DNA of 64,000 nucleotides from Manis javanica. Lineage: Eukaryota; Chordata; Mammalia; Pholidota; Manidae. The first letter of the stretch is position 1. Every line of letters begins with the position of its first letter. Positions 1 through 12,461 of this stretch are shown here, one piece after another. Below the pieces are notes generated by a model that saw nothing but the letters and a program-made list of their open reading frames with translations, had not been told where the DNA came from and ran no database searches. The stretch covers positions 181,238,351 to 181,302,350 of the forward strand of contig NC_133156.1 in the NCBI RefSeq assembly GCF_040802235.1, read 5' to 3'. A program made the translations under genes and the position numbers.

Positions 1-759
1 AAGTCGAGGCTCATTGCTGGCACGCGGACACAGGTGAGTTGCAAGGGCACAGCACTTGAGGGCCTTGCAGACGGGAAAGTCCAGCTCCTCAGGCATGTGT
101 CTTGCTTCATGAGTTGGCACACCCACCCCTGAGGGAGGTGGAGGAGCAGGAGGAAGGCAGGGAAGGCCATCTGTATGAATTCTTTGCTTCGCTACATGCA
201 CCTCTCGCCTTGACTTCAGGAAGCCCGGCCAAGGGGAGAGGTGGGAACTGCACCTCAGCCTTCTTGCACCCTCTTAGCTGCCCCCTCCAACCCTGTGATT
301 GCGTCTCTGAGAGATGGCAGTCAAGTAATTGGTGTTCCCACCCATCTCCTCATACACTCACCCCCAGTTGCTCTCCTGACCTGGCAAAGGGCTGTGGACA
401 GCCTCCCTGAAATCTGTGGCCCACCCTCTGTCCTTGGAGACCCCTGGAGCTCTGACCATCTCTGTAGTCTCTTGGTCTTGGAATATGGCAGGTGCTGATG
501 ACAGCTGCTGTTTTGAATGTACTGAATCCTACCAAGAGAGGGATGCAGGAGTCTTTCAGCTCAGCCTAGGTAGAGGACCTAAGAGGGTTTTCATACCATT
601 TAGGATTCTGCACCCAGTTCCATTGTGGTGGTTGGGGGTTCCCCACACATCCAAGGAATTCTTCACACCAGCTGGATATCCTACAGCTCAGCTCTATTCT
701 GACACTACCTTACAAGATCACAGCATCAGATTCCATATGGGCTCAGTCCTGCAGAACTG

Positions 760-1505
760 CCCAACTGCTTCTGATGCCAATTACAAGTCCAGGTCATCAC
801 CTATGCTACCCCAGCCAGTTCTTACTCGGAGGTTCCAGTGACCCCCCCTTCCTTTGTTCATTTAGCTTGCTAGAGCAGCTCACAGAACTCAAGAGAAACA
901 TTTTACTTACTAGATTATAGGTTTATTATAAAAGGATATAACTCAGAAACAGCCAGATGGAAGAGACACATAGGGCAACGTATGGGGAAGGGCGAGGCGT
1001 TTCCATGACTCTTCCTGTCATGTCCCTCAATATCCATGTGTTTACCAACCTGGAAGCTCTTCTAACCCTGTCCTTCTGGGTTTTTAAGGAGGCTTCATTA
1101 CATAGGCAGGAGTGATTAAATTGCTGGCCACTGGGGACTGATTCAGACTCCAGCCCCTCCCCAATCCCAAGAACTCTGGGAGTGGGACTGAAAGTTCCAA
1201 CCCAGTACTCATGCTTGGCTGCCTGGCTGCCAGCCTGACGCTTCCAAAAGTCATCTCATGAACATAAACCCAGTTGTGGTGGAAAGGGGCTGGTTATGAA
1301 TAAGAAAGTACCTATTTTACCTTTAAGGCTCCAAATTGATTTTAGGAACTGAGGATAAGAGATGAAATATTATGATTAAAAGATGCTCCCATTGCTCTTA
1401 TTACTCAGGAGATTCGAAGGGTTTTGGAAGCTGTGAGCCAGGAACTGTGGGCAAAGACCATCATCTGAATGAGCAAATATGTTTCTTACAATCACAGTAT
1501 CACAG
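760..1505 (-). repeat. Old LTR-like interspersed repeat
   Basis: The block from about 760 to 1,505 follows a repeat I remember from other mammals. Landmarks, in order, are a 'gagcagctcacagaactca' motif, an A/T-rich TTTATTATAAAAGGATATAAC segment, a glycine/proline-like GC-rich middle, and the end 'cttacaatcacagtatcaca'. The antisense strand carries an AATAAA at the TTTATT motif, which suggests minus orientation. Class (LTR) and borders are uncertain, and I cannot name the subfamily. Confidence 0.35.
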
Positions 1506-3689
1506 CCCCTGCCTCCTGCTTGGCCCTTTTGCCTTCTCCTAATCCTGAGTCAGAGAGGCTGCTGAATTGTCCAGCGGTGCCCAGGGAGGGGATCCAGGCA
1601 TGGGCCGTAGGAGCAGGTGTCCTCCCTTCCCAAGAGCCTGGGGCCAGCCCTGGGCAGGCAGCATCTGTGTCAATCCCAGCAGGTGTGGCAAGCCTGCTGC
1701 TCCTGTTCTTTCAGCAAGTCTGCCCCTCCTGCTTTGCTGGAAATACGGGCAGGACATGGGGTAGGAAGCCTGGGCACAGTGGTAACGGGTCAAGAGATAG
1801 GCAGATGGTCCCTGAACCTATTCCCTTGCAGAGGGGAGGGGACTCCTGAAGTCCTTGTTCTTCTCTTCCCTTGTGACACTGTGAGTCTGGGGAAGGAGTG
1901 GAAGGAGTGGGGAAATGCAGGGCCTCTATAGATTGGGCCCTGTATGGCTGGCAGCCCTCTGTGTGCCTCATGGACAGGTGTGTGGGGTGCATCAGCCCTT
2001 TGCCTCCCCTGCTTAGTATATCAGCTTCTGTTCCTACTCCCCAGCCCCTACTCACCAGTACCCAGAGAAACTGCTGGTCACCTGCAGCCCAGGGGAAGCT
2101 TGGGAAGAAGAGGATGGGCCTTCCTCAGATGCTCAGACTGAGCCTGGTGGCCCTTTGACAACTCAGAGATATTTGTAGATGGTGGGGCAGGGAAGGTGGC
2201 AGGAGACCCGAACAGGGCATTTGCTGGGAGGAGCTGGGGGCCTAGGTCAGCACGGGCGCAGACTCCAGGCTCAGTGCTGCTGCCTGCGGGGTGTCTCTGG
2301 GCCTTTTCCGGGTAGAGTAGATACTGGGGAACATGTCCATTAAGTCATTGCTGGGTGGATGCCCAGGCTTTGGGCTCTGAGCCCTGTAGGCCGTGACTTT
2401 GTCACTGTCTGCTGTCACCCTCCGTTTTCCTTCTCCTCTTTCTCCATGTCTCCTAATGGCCTTCAGAGTCAATAGCCTTTCAGGTCACTTGCGGACAAAA
2501 GGGAGCTGAAGTTTTTGTCCTTCTCATAGTTGAATTCTAAGTTTGTCCTCAGAAGGATGGAAGGCATCCAGGGCATTCCTGCCCTCCCTGGGGCCCTTCG
2601 CTGGTGCAGGTTGCAGGGGCAGTTTCTGTGGCCTTGTATCCAGGCAGAAGGGGGGTGGCTGATCTTTGGGGAGGTGGCCTGGTGAGGTGTGAGACCTGGT
2701 CAGCATCACCCTGGCCCTGTGTGCCTTGAAGGTTGGGATGGCTGGCCTGAAAGAAACAAACTACCCTTGGTGCTTACCCAGAAGGCTTGCTTTAGGGCTT
2801 TTGAGGAGAGAATGGGACCTGAGCTAATTGAGGCAGGAAGCTGTAGACTAAACATCCTGAAATGGAGTGACTGAATGTAGCTGCAGGATCCCCATCTGGA
2901 GTTTTCAGATGCCTGTCCACTGGCCCAGAGGTTTGGGGTGCCTTTGCCCTGGGGCCGCAGTTGCAGATGGCTGGGCATTCCTCACTAGGAAGGGCAGGGG
3001 CGCCCTCTAGTGCTCCCCCACGGCACTGATGCCCCTAGGAGAGGCCCGAAGCAGTCAGGATGTATTAGGTGGGTGCAGAGTATCTCGAAAAAAGCTGCTC
3101 TTCTTTGAAAAGGTAGTGGATGGATAAGAAGGAGTGAGGGTTGAGAAGATGGTCCCCCTGTTCCTCCTGACCTGGCCCCCGTCTGCCAGGTCTCGTAGCT
3201 GTTTTCCTAGGGCCCTACAGTATATGTGCGTGGTGGGAGTTGGGGAATTGAGACTAAGGTTTGGGCCACGGACGCCTCCCTGCTCACCAGCCCTGCTCTG
3301 AGCCATTCATCCTAGGCTGCGGCACAGCCTACCTCATGTGTTTGAGGACTGTCAAGACCATGTGTGTGTGATTATCTTTGTGTGTATTTAGGGTATAAGC
3401 TTCCTGAGGGCAGGTCACCCTTGAGCTCCCCTGCCCCCACCCCTCACACTAACCAGAGAACCCTGTGCACAGTAGGGGATCCAGTATTGGAGGCAACCAT
3501 TGTTTTAATTGGGGGTAAGTGTGGTACAACATACAGGTGAGTGTATCGTGATGGCCATTAGCAATCTCTTCTCAGCCCCTCACCAGGCGTGGTAGATGAG
3601 GAGATAACAGTGAGCCTGGGTGTGTGGTGGCTCCTGGAAGGGCTTGGAATCTCAGTGGAGTAAATGAGCTATGATGGGGGTCCAGTGAC

Positions 3690-4290
3690 TTAGAGTTAGG
3701 CCATTTGTCCTATTTGTGCCTGTTTTCCTGGCATAGTTAATACTGCCTCTTTACTATATTGAACATATTCTGATTGGGAAGATAAGCTATGTGGTCTCCC
3801 TGCTACAGCTTCCAAGGCCCTGTGTGTCACCTCCTGGGCCCAGATGATGGGAGAGGATATGTCCAGTCTCCTGGACACGTTTCCTGGACGTCGGGCACAT
3901 CTCAAGGACACGAGGAGATGGTACCTTAGGAGAGATGACTGAAGGGCATATTGGCTGGTGGCATATGCCTCAAAGGCTGGCTTTGATGTTTTGGGGGACA
4001 GCTGGTAGAGGGCCTTTTCAGATTCACATGCCATCTCTGGGACCAATAAGTGGAAATTACAAGGATGCAGCTCATCTAAACCTAAGGAAGAGCTGTCCAC
4101 CAGTTCAACCTGGCCTCCAGCTCCAGAGGTGGTCTCATGGTGCACCGAGTTGCCCAGCAACAGTAGTGTTTAAGCAGAGGGCAGCTTCAGAGTGAACTTG
4201 TGATTCCTGCTGAAGAGGCAGGTTCATCCAGTTGTAAGGTTCCTGCAGGCCCAGAAATTTTATTCCCTGGGGTACAAGGGGCAGAGACAC
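3690..4290 (-). repeat. Ancient LINE-like (CR1/L3-type) remnant
   Basis: Several landmarks in correct order resemble the antisense strand of an ancient CR1/L3-like LINE end: 'agagctgtccaccag', a degenerate 'aggtggt' block, 'gtgtttaagcagagg', and 'ttgtgattcctgctgaagag'. It lacks intact ends. The 154-codon minus-strand open frame across it (3,696-4,160) matches no family I know and is best read as a by-product of the repeat. Confidence 0.3.
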
Positions 4291-6989
4291 TGGACTTTTT
4301 ATTTCTTTACCCAACTTTTTGTCCTAAGGAGAAGTCAGCATATGTTGAAGCTCCCACTGCGTGGAGGGGGGAATGGCACTGTGCTACGCCAGCACAGTGG
4401 GCTCTGTCCTCAGAGCATAACCAGCAGAGATAACCACACATGGGAATGTGTCTCTGATCTGTGCTGGGTGGAATGGTAGGGAGGGGACATTTTTAAAGTG
4501 AGAAACCTTCAGAATGTGCACCTGGTATGGACAAGGGCAAGGGAGGCATTGAGGGGAGGGAACTCTGGGGAGTCCTACTGGGTAGGAGGGATGGACAGAG
4601 TACTCTTAGAGGTGCTGCCAGCTCTGGGGAGCTTGCCAGGCCTGACACCTTGGAGTCTCCTCCTCCAGGGAGAGCTCTTTGCTGGTTCCATACCAACGGT
4701 TTGTGTGTACCTCTGGGGAGCTGGTGGGGGTGGGGTTGCCAGCCTAGCCTGGGGTTCCCAGCCGCCTTCCCTGCCATTGTCCTGCCCTGCAGTTCTGACC
4801 AGCTAGGCTGCTGCGAGGCTGCAAGGGTGAGTGGGGCCAGGCCAAGGCTGAGGGGTACAGAGCTGAGCTAGGTGCTTTTTAATGTTGATGGAGCTCTCTT
4901 CCCTCAGACCCCTCTGGCTACTTGTCATAAAGGCAACTGCAGAGAGAGGTGACTCAGAGTACCCAGCCCTGTTCCTGAGGGCTGAGTGCTTGGCAGGGCT
5001 GGGCTGGGTCTGGTGTGGGTGCTTCAGTGGTTGGTTGGGGGCTGAGTGTAGGGTCGTGACCTCCACCATGTGGTACATTGCTCTCCTTGGTCCCCAAGGT
5101 AGGCATGTGTTCCTGGGCCCTGGGGCCTGTTTGGAGGGATGGGGGAAGGGATGTTTGCAGGGCTTTGGACTCTGGGCCCAGGATTCTCCCTCTTACATAC
5201 CTTCACCATGTTGTGACCATAGTGGCAGAGTGGTACTGGGCAGCCAGGTGGGGTGTGAGTAGATAGGACTCTTTATCTCCCTCTCCCTCATCTCTAGGTG
5301 GTTGTGTGGGGCTGAGAACCCACCTGTGGATGAGGAATTATTGTAGGGCAAAAATAGGGTCAGGAGAGTGTCTGGAAGCTAGATTCTCGAGAGAAACCCA
5401 GGGGTTTGGTACTCAGCTGTGTCCTACCTCTGAGGCTGGGCTCAGTCTTGTAGCCTGTCTTTGGAAGCCACCTTTGCTGCAGGCTGAAGTGGACTCCTTC
5501 CCACTGACTGTCCCCAGTGTTTGTGGACAAGCTGGTTTTGCCTCTGCCCAGCTCCTGCTGGGCCCTGGGTTCCTGGAAGAGTCCCAGCAAGCTCCAGACT
5601 TCTCAGCCTCGCCAAAGGGCACATGCCCCAACCTGTATTCCTTGTGGGCTTCCTGGTGAAGCCTGGCTTCTTCCACCTCAGGGCTCACCCCCGGTATTTT
5701 CCCACGGGAAGAGCAGCATGAGCACAGGAATTCCCTGCGATGTTTCCACTGGACCGGGGTCAAGGGATGAAGGTCTTTGGGCGCCCAGATCAGGGGCTGG
5801 GAGACGGCGTGGAGAGCAGGCTGCCAAGGTCTGGGTCTGATGGGTGGGCTCAGTTGCGAGGTGGCTGCAGACCACTGTCAGGCTGTTGAACATGGGTGCA
5901 GAGCCCCACTTTTCTCCTGTGCTGGCTTTCTGGCCTTCTGTTTGTATCCCACAGTTGTCCTGGGGAAGCCCAGAGCTCTAGTTTCAGAGTCTGCCCTTGT
6001 CCACACCCCCTGGCGTCAGGTGCGCCATAGAAGAGGTGCAAGCACAGGGGCCGCTGGCGCCTGGAGGGACAGGAGGCATCCACTGTGTTCTCACCCAGAG
6101 TGTTCTCCAGCATCTGTGGGAGAGTGGGGTGTCTGCGTGGATGGGTTTCCTGGGGGAGCCGGGGACCTGTCGGGGGGACCCAGGAGGCCCCTGGTGACAT
6201 CCAGAGTTCCGGCTGCTGCCTCTGCTCCCATATTCCAGCCTTTGCCTCCCCAGCAGGGGCTGCTTTCAAGGCTGGCCCACAGCTGCCCTTGGTCAGGGCC
6301 ACCGTGGTGGCTACTGGGCTGTGGGGACTCCTGACAGTCGACGTCCAGCAGTGTCTTTCTGTCTATCTTGGCTGGTTTTAGTACCCCTCCAAGAAATGAG
6401 GGGGCGTCTCTTTAATTGACACCTTGTACCTGATGACAACCCCACCGTTAACTCCTGTTTCTGCAAGGGATCACAGAACCCAGTCTGTTTCAGGAGTCAG
6501 AATGCCAGGCACCCTGGTGGGTCCTGTTAGTGCTGGCTTGGTCCAGCCAGACACCTAGGCCTGGCCTTTCTCTGGTCTTTCTATCCCCTCCAGGCCAGCT
6601 GCTATTTTCAGTCCCGTCTCTCAGTCTGTAAGGGCACGTGAGGCCCTTCTGAGTGGTACTTCAGGTATAAGTCTGGCATCGAGTAGAAACCTCAGTGTGG
6701 AGAAGTGGGAAGCACACTTAGTTTAGGTCGGGATCCTGCCTGTAAAATGGGATCATTGCTCTCTTGGGCTGGTGTGGGGTTAAATGAGCTCTGTCCGGCA
6801 TCCTCCTCCTTGGGTAGGGCCTAATGATGTTACGTGCTTCTCTCTGCCTCCTGGCGCACATGCCCGAACTCAGCCTGGAGGTGTGTGGCACCTGTCCCAA
6901 GGCACGGGGTGGGAGGGTATGGTATTCAGCAGGGGCGTTTCCAGTCTCCGCGTTAACCAGGAGGCTCATGGTTTTGTCTCCCTCCACAG

Positions 6990-8942
6990 CCTGGACGTGT
7001 CTCCTCAGGTAGAACCTGGCCCAGCTGCTCTTCCTCACCACCTCCCTTGCCCCCCCTGTGCTCCAGCCCCCCCTACTCCTGCTCCCAGCGCTGCTCCCAT
7101 GCTAAGCACTAACCTTTTTGCAGCCGCCTCCCCTGCTGCAGCCACGGCCGCCGCCCCTGAAGCCACCCCGTCTGGATTCTTGGGTCTCACCAACCCGTTC
7201 CTCACCTCCTTGCAGAGCAACCCTTTCTTCGAGGAACTCTTAGCAGACATAGCACTAAACTCTCCTTCACCTGCTCCCTCTCTCCCCAGTGCCTCGAGGG
7301 CCAGCCCCACCCCCCTGGCCTCCCCTGGGAAAGCCCTGCCTGAGTGGGACGACGCCTTCAACATCTTTACAGCCAGCAGGCTGCATCCAGAGGCCAGGAG
7401 CGAGATCTTGGCCCCTGCAGGAGTGGGGCTGGAGGCGACTGGGCTGCAAGACCCAGGCCCTGGAGCCATGACAGTGAAGGCAGCTGAGCCCCAGGGGGGG
7501 CCTGGGGGAGGAGGAAGAGGTGTGAGCAGCATGTGGCTGGAGCTCAGGGTTCCTTTGGACTCAGGACTGGACTACCAGAGCACGAGTGCGGCCGATGCGG
7601 GGTCCCTCAATTCAGTAGGGGCCGACCTGCCCTCCACACCAACCCAGCTGTACCCGAGAGCCTCAGATTCTGAGGTGGACAGAGAGCCACCGGCCCCAGG
7701 AGAGGAAGCAGGGCAGAGTCCAGTGGACAGTGCGACATCTCTGTTTAGCTCTCCAGAAGTGATCAGTGTGCGCGAGAGGTTGCCTGGCCCAGAGGACGCC
7801 CCTGAAGGCCAGGACCAGGGGGTCTCCCAAGGCGAAAGCCAGCTTTTGCATGAGCTCAATACAGTTGGCGATGCCTGGCCTTGGGATGTGGTCACCATTT
7901 CTCCTGCAGCTGAGATGTCCTCACCAGTCCGTCCGGGAGAGTCTGATGAACCGCCTCCTCCCCAGGTGCAGCCAGGGTCATCAGAACCTGTGAGCCCCAA
8001 GGGCAGTGAGGGGCTCCCCCACCTGGAGCTGGAACCAGGGCCCAAACCCAAGCTGCTGTTGGACAAGGGACTGCAGCCCAGCAGCCCACCTCCTAAGCCA
8101 CCGCGCCTCTTCACACCTTCAGATTCCAAGGAGGAGGAGGAGGAGGAAAAGGCCGAAGGGCTGAGTGGCAGGGGGGCAGAGACAGGAGGAGAAGACACCT
8201 TCCCAAGTGTGCTGGCTGCTGGTCCCCAGGAGACCAAGGAGGAGGGCCGGAAGCCGGGGCGGCAGTCTGATAGCTGTCCTTTCGGAGCCGCGCTGAGTGG
8301 GCCAGGCCTGGAAGACCTAGTGGAGGATGCCAGCCCTCCTGCGTCTGGGTCCTACCTGTCCATGCCCACCAGCTTCCCTGAGGGGCCTGCCCCCGGACCC
8401 TGTCACTCAGAGAGCTTGGCTCTTCAGAGTCAGCAGACCCGGGGGACTCCAGAGAAGGGAGAAGGTCCTGAGACTCTGGAGGCCCAGAGCCAGGGGCCAG
8501 CAGGACAGGGGCTTGAGCTCCTGTCAGGCAGCTCCCAGCAGGCTGATGTGTGGGCCTCGGAGGGGGATGCCTCCTACCCCTTCTTGTTTCAGGGGAGCCA
8601 AGATCCCCCCAGCCTCCCGTCCACATCCCCACCAGGGTCCAGGGAATCTTCCATCTACTCTGGTCCAGAAGAACTACCCACCCCCCCAGAGCCTGCCTTC
8701 CCACCACCCCCTCTCCCGTCCTGGGCCAGCCACCACCACGGGGCACCCAGTCCACAGTGCTCTCCCCTGCCTGGAGCCCAGCCCCTGACCTCTTTCTCCC
8801 CACCTCCTGGGGAGCCAGCCACCCCCACTGGGAGCTCCCCTGCCCCACCTGGGGAGGATCGCGCTGCAGCCACCCCAGCCTCCCCGCTTGTGCTTCTGCC
8901 CTTGGAGACACGACCAGCTGAGGAGCCACAGCCCAGCGCCAG
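6990..8942 (+). CDS. RAB11FIP5: RAB11FIP5 large in-frame cassette exon (long isoform)
   Basis: This exon encodes the 651-residue insert of the long Rab11-FIP5 isoform. It is preceded by a polypyrimidine tract and CAG (6,987-6,989) and followed by a GTGAGC donor at 8,943. It is 1,953 nt (3 x 651) and uses one reading frame throughout. The first base completes a split codon, and the last two bases (AG) need one base from the next exon. The upstream exon of the short isoform ends '...QKPS' at the same phase, so inclusion or skipping both keep frame and give Ser at the junction. Two NPF motifs at 7,192-7,200 and 7,219-7,227, about 68 and 77 residues in, are in the form bound by EH-domain proteins of the endocytic-recycling pathway. 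The rest is Pro/Ser/Glu-rich and probably disordered, with an acidic run (7 Glu) near 8,130 and many SP sites. Alternative acceptors at 7,010 or 7,065 cannot be excluded. Reading on past the donor meets a stop at once (8,944-8,946). Confidence 0.88.
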
Positions 8943-9837
8943 GTGAGCAACCACCTCAAGAAGAGGAGGAAGGGTAAAGGGGGGCAGGGCAGCCCAGGGG
9001 CTGAGGTATTCACAGTCCAGCCTCAGCCTCTCTGGGGGCGGATGAGGGGCTCCTTCACGCTGCGGCAGGATGGAGCGGGCTTTGAAGACATGAGCATTCT
9101 GTGAGACTTTTCTGAAGCCACCTCTTTCTTGGGACCTTGGACAAGTAGAATATCCCTACAAGCCAGGGTTTTGGGGGATAACACTGATGAGGTGCAGGGA
9201 GTGAGGAATGGGGTGGAGAGAGGTGATGTCGGCTGGCAAGGTAAGGGGAATGGGCACTCGGACACTCAGCTGCCAGGGGCTGGGTGCCATTGGCAGTGAT
9301 GCTTGTCAAATGGGGACCTTGTCGTCCATGGCAGGTCTCTGGGGGACAGGCTGTGGGCAGAGAGCCAGAGGAGGAACCAATACTATGGTAGGAGAGGAAA
9401 GCCAGAGCCACGATTTGAAGACAAAAAGAAAAATGAAAATGTTCCTCATGAATATGACCCTCAGAAGAAAGGGTCTGTAGCTCCACTCGTGGTGGAGCCT
9501 CATGGATTGGCGCTTGTGACCATCAGGGGCGGTCCTGATGTACTTAGTACTGTGCTGAGTGGACAGTGGACGCCTGTGTGGCCAGGATCACTGTGGCGGT
9601 GGTCTGTTATGGAAGAAGTATGAGGCCAGGTGGCTGGGGAGGGCTGACCAGGACTGAGGTCTCTGGGGGGTGATGGACTATGACTTAGCAGGGACTGTGA
9701 AGTCCAAAGGGATGCTAGTGTACTTGGAGGCCTGAGTGAAGAAGTGGCGTGGAAGGGGCTGATGCCTCTGATTGGCAGGGCAGAGTAAGGGCCTGGGGAG
9801 CAGGACCGGCTCCAGTGCTGGAGCCTTGAGTCAGTTG

Positions 9838-9965
9838 GCTCATGCATTCAGTCACCCAGATTCACTGAGCATCCACTGTGTGTCAGACACTGAACAGAGA
9901 TGGAAGACACCCCCCAAGATATCCCCAAGGAGTTCCCAATCCAGTGAGGAAGATCCAAGTGAACC
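9838..9965 (-). repeat. L2-like LINE fragment
   Basis: Diverged reverse complement of the L2 3' end. A 'cactgagcatccactgtgtgtcagaca' type block is followed by a degenerate 'gagttcccaatccagtga' block, in the order seen in other antisense L2 copies. Confidence 0.4.
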
Positions 9966-10739
9966 CCGGGCTGATGTATGGGAAGGGGGTGGGGATGTAT
10001 GCGAAGCCCAGGCTGGTCCGGCTGCTCCTCCAGTGGTAGCCGTGAGCTGCTCCCAGAGGGGAGAGGAGGCGGTTACAGCTGCCCTGCTCTGCTGGCAGCG
10101 TGCTGAGCTGGCCCCACTGTATCTCAGCACCAGCTCTAGTTGCACCACTCTGGGGAAGTTTTATTCTCTTCACAGTTGGCCTCATGTCTGTACTTGACAT
10201 GTTCCTTACATCTGAAGTGGGTGGGCCAGATAGAGTAATCCCCATTTCTCAGAGGAGGAAGTGGAGTCCACCAGAGCTGCAGAATCCAGGGCCCTCCGAT
10301 GTATGGGAGCAATCAGACTGAGAACCCAGGACTCCCATCTCCTCAGGCAGGCTGTTTACATGCACACTGGTACTCCTCCCTCCACAGGCATAGCCCGTGG
10401 CATTAGAACTGCTCTTAACGTACCCCCATCCCGAATGCAGAATCCTAGGTGGAAAGGAAGGACTGACATGCATTCTTCTCCCTGCTGCCTGCCTCTGCCT
10501 GGGCTCTCTGCTGCTCTTCTTTGGTTATAAAACTGAACCCACGGCATTATCCTGAGTAGTAGAGCTGGGGCAGTGGAATTCAGGGCTTCCGGCTAAGCCA
10601 TTTTGCTTCCTGCTTCTGAACGGTCCAAATCCTCTGTGAAGTAAGCATGAATTTTAAGAGGCCCCCTAAGGACAGGTTAGTTGATTTGGGGGCCTAATGC
10701 TTGCAGTTTGGATATGTATGTTATAGGTACTGCGTGCTG

Positions 10740-11150
10740 GGGGATCCCAGAGGAAGGTCACCTTAGCTTGAGAGAATCAGGAAAATTTCCCAGAGGAAGT
10801 GGCTTTGAAGCATGAGTTAGTAGGCCAGCGGGTGAAGGGCAGTGTTCCAGTCAGAGGAACAACTTTGTAAGAGCCTGGAGATGAGAGTGAGCAGTTTCCA
10901 TTGGTTAGGGTGTATGGGGGAGTGGAGGGCCAGGGGGAAGGGCGGGGGCCAGATTGTGCTAGAGATTGTGTTTTCTTACCCAGTGAAGGCTGTTTAAGTG
11001 TTGGAGGGTTGAGAGTATTATCCCACGACAAAATGGAGGAGTGTTAGAGGTGGGCAGGACCCCACAGGACTCCACTGGAGCCGCTGTGGCCAGAGGGAAG
11101 GTTAGCTAGCATCTGCTTGGAGAAGGGGTTTGGTCACAGGAGAGAAGGTG
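10740..11150 (-). repeat. L2-like LINE fragment
   Basis: Purine-rich antisense L2 body. Landmarks are 'gaagtggctttgaagcatgag', a degenerate 'gtgttccag' block, 'aagagcctggag', and 'gaggtgggcaggacc'. They occur in the order typical of reverse-complement L2 copies. Borders are approximate. Confidence 0.4.
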
Positions 11151-12271
11151 AGACGGTAGCAGGGCTTGGTGTTTGCTAAGGTGGAAATTGAGTTGGGGAT
11201 TTGGAGGGGTTCCCTGCTTTCTGACTGGGGTCGTGGGAGGCCGATGGTGCCACTCACACTGGGAGAATGCAGGAAAGAGCCAGCGTGGAGGGGAGTGCAA
11301 CCTGTCAGAGGTGCCCCCAAGTGGAGCAAGGCAGCCTGCAGCTGTCTTCTGGGTCTAGAGTACTGGTGAGGTCCAGGCTGCAGGGAGCTGAGAAGCTGGA
11401 GGGGAGAGAGCCCATGGGCAAACTAGCAGTTCAGACTGAGAAGGGGCTGTCAGTCAGAGAACCAGACAGAGGTCTTGGGGGGAAATAGGGAGGAGAGCAG
11501 CCCAAAGAAAGAAGGAATCCCAGTGTCACCTCCACAGAGAGGTCAGCGTGTACAGAATGGGGTTGGTGGTCTCCACAGGAACAGGTGATGGGCTGGTGGG
11601 ACCAATGTCCTGTTCTAATTGGGTTGAGAAGTCAACAGAAGGTGAGCCCTCTAGAGGCAGAATGTAGTCTGTCTGTCCTGGAGAGGCGGGGTGAGAAGGA
11701 AAATGTGGGGCATGACTGAGGGTGATAGCTGGGCAAGACAAGGCCAAGGGAGGGTCTTAGGCCTGTAAATGAGGATGGAGGCAAGCAAGCAGCAGGGAGG
11801 GGAGGGGTAACCAAGCATCCCAGTTTGCCCAAGTCTTTCCTGATGTTAGCACTGAAAGTCCTGCATCCTGAGAATCCCCAGTCCTGGGGAAATGGAGAAC
11901 CTGGGAGGTTTGGTAACCCCTGTAGAGAATGATTACAGCATAGAAGAGGGTTTAGGGACAATGGACCAGGGGATGTGGCCCTGGCACAGACTGGGCATAA
12001 GTGCAGAGAAGTTTGTAGGACAGCCCTTTGCTGTCCCTGCAGAGGGGTGAGGTCATCTGAGGGAATAAAATGGGGGAGGGGGCAGGTGCTGGGGTAGGAG
12101 CAAGGAGGAGAGAAAGGCTGCTGAGGAATGCTGGGTGTAGCTGCCCTAGGGCCTTGGCTGTGTGGTGGCTTTCTGTCCAGCAGACCTCTTGGCCCCATAG
12201 AGAAGGTGGCCCCACCATTCCCTTGTGTCGCTCATCCTTCCCTATAATGCTTCTTCCATCTGTCTCTTCAG

Positions 12272-12461
12272 TCCCCACCCTGTGAAGCCCCTCAGTGCTG
12301 CTCCCGTGGAGAACAGCCCGGACAGGAAGCAGCCCCGCTCCAGTCTGAGCACAGCCCTGAGCAGCGGGCTGGAGAAGCTCAAGACGGTTACATCTGGCAG
12401 TGTTCAGCCTGTGGCTCTGGCTCCTCATGTTGGCCAGGCCGTGGACACCAAAAGACTGAAG
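12272..12461 (+). CDS. RAB11FIP5: RAB11FIP5 penultimate coding exon
   Basis: 190-nt exon with acceptor TTCAG and donor GTGAGG. The first base (T) finishes a Ser codon carried over from the previous exon, then 63 codons follow, starting PHPVKPLSAAPVE and ending VDTKRLK. This matches the linker just before the Rab11-binding domain of Rab11-FIP5. It is Ser/Lys/Pro-rich and likely disordered (for example RKQPRSSLSTALSSGLEKLK). The same entry phase serves both the short-isoform exon and the cassette exon, which explains how the two isoforms share this C-terminus. Confidence 0.95.

Larger units (their letters stand above)
1..6989 (+). other. RAB11FIP5: RAB11FIP5 intron upstream of the cassette exon (partial)
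   Basis: No coding exon could be supported. The many short open frames on both strands lack matching splice phases or recognisable protein. Contents: an old LTR-like repeat around 760-1,505, an ancient LINE-like antisense remnant around 3,690-4,290, and otherwise moderately GC-rich, unremarkable intron. The stretch 4,500-6,700 is rich in G/C and short open frames, but I recognise nothing in it. The intron ends in a pyrimidine-rich acceptor, with AG at 6,988-6,989. Confidence 0.8.
8943..12271 (+). other. RAB11FIP5: RAB11FIP5 intron after the cassette exon
   Basis: Runs from donor GTGAGC (8,943) to acceptor AG (12,270-12,271). It contains antisense L2-like pieces (about 9,838-9,965 and 10,740-11,150). 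A short open frame in a different phase runs through the donor to 9,104 (see findings). I see no other exon. Confidence 0.8.

Noticed and set aside
1..40. Possible exon end at the window start (ACACAG|GTGAGT at about 28-38)
   Set aside because: The donor is good, but none of the three reading frames gives RAB11FIP5 or other recognisable protein, and the expected upstream exon end (...QKPS) is not present.
6784..6989. Upstream extension of the cassette-exon frame from an ATG at 6,784
   Set aside because: The frame is open but the translation is unlike the exon. The acceptor CCTCCACAG at 6,981-6,989 with correct phase marks the real boundary.
8111..9013. 300-codon minus-strand open frame opposite the RAB11FIP5 cassette exon
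   Set aside because: Shadow of a GC-rich, Pro/Ser-rich coding exon. Composition is low-complexity and no family is recognised. Other antisense frames (7,035-7,532; 7,572-8,237) are the same.
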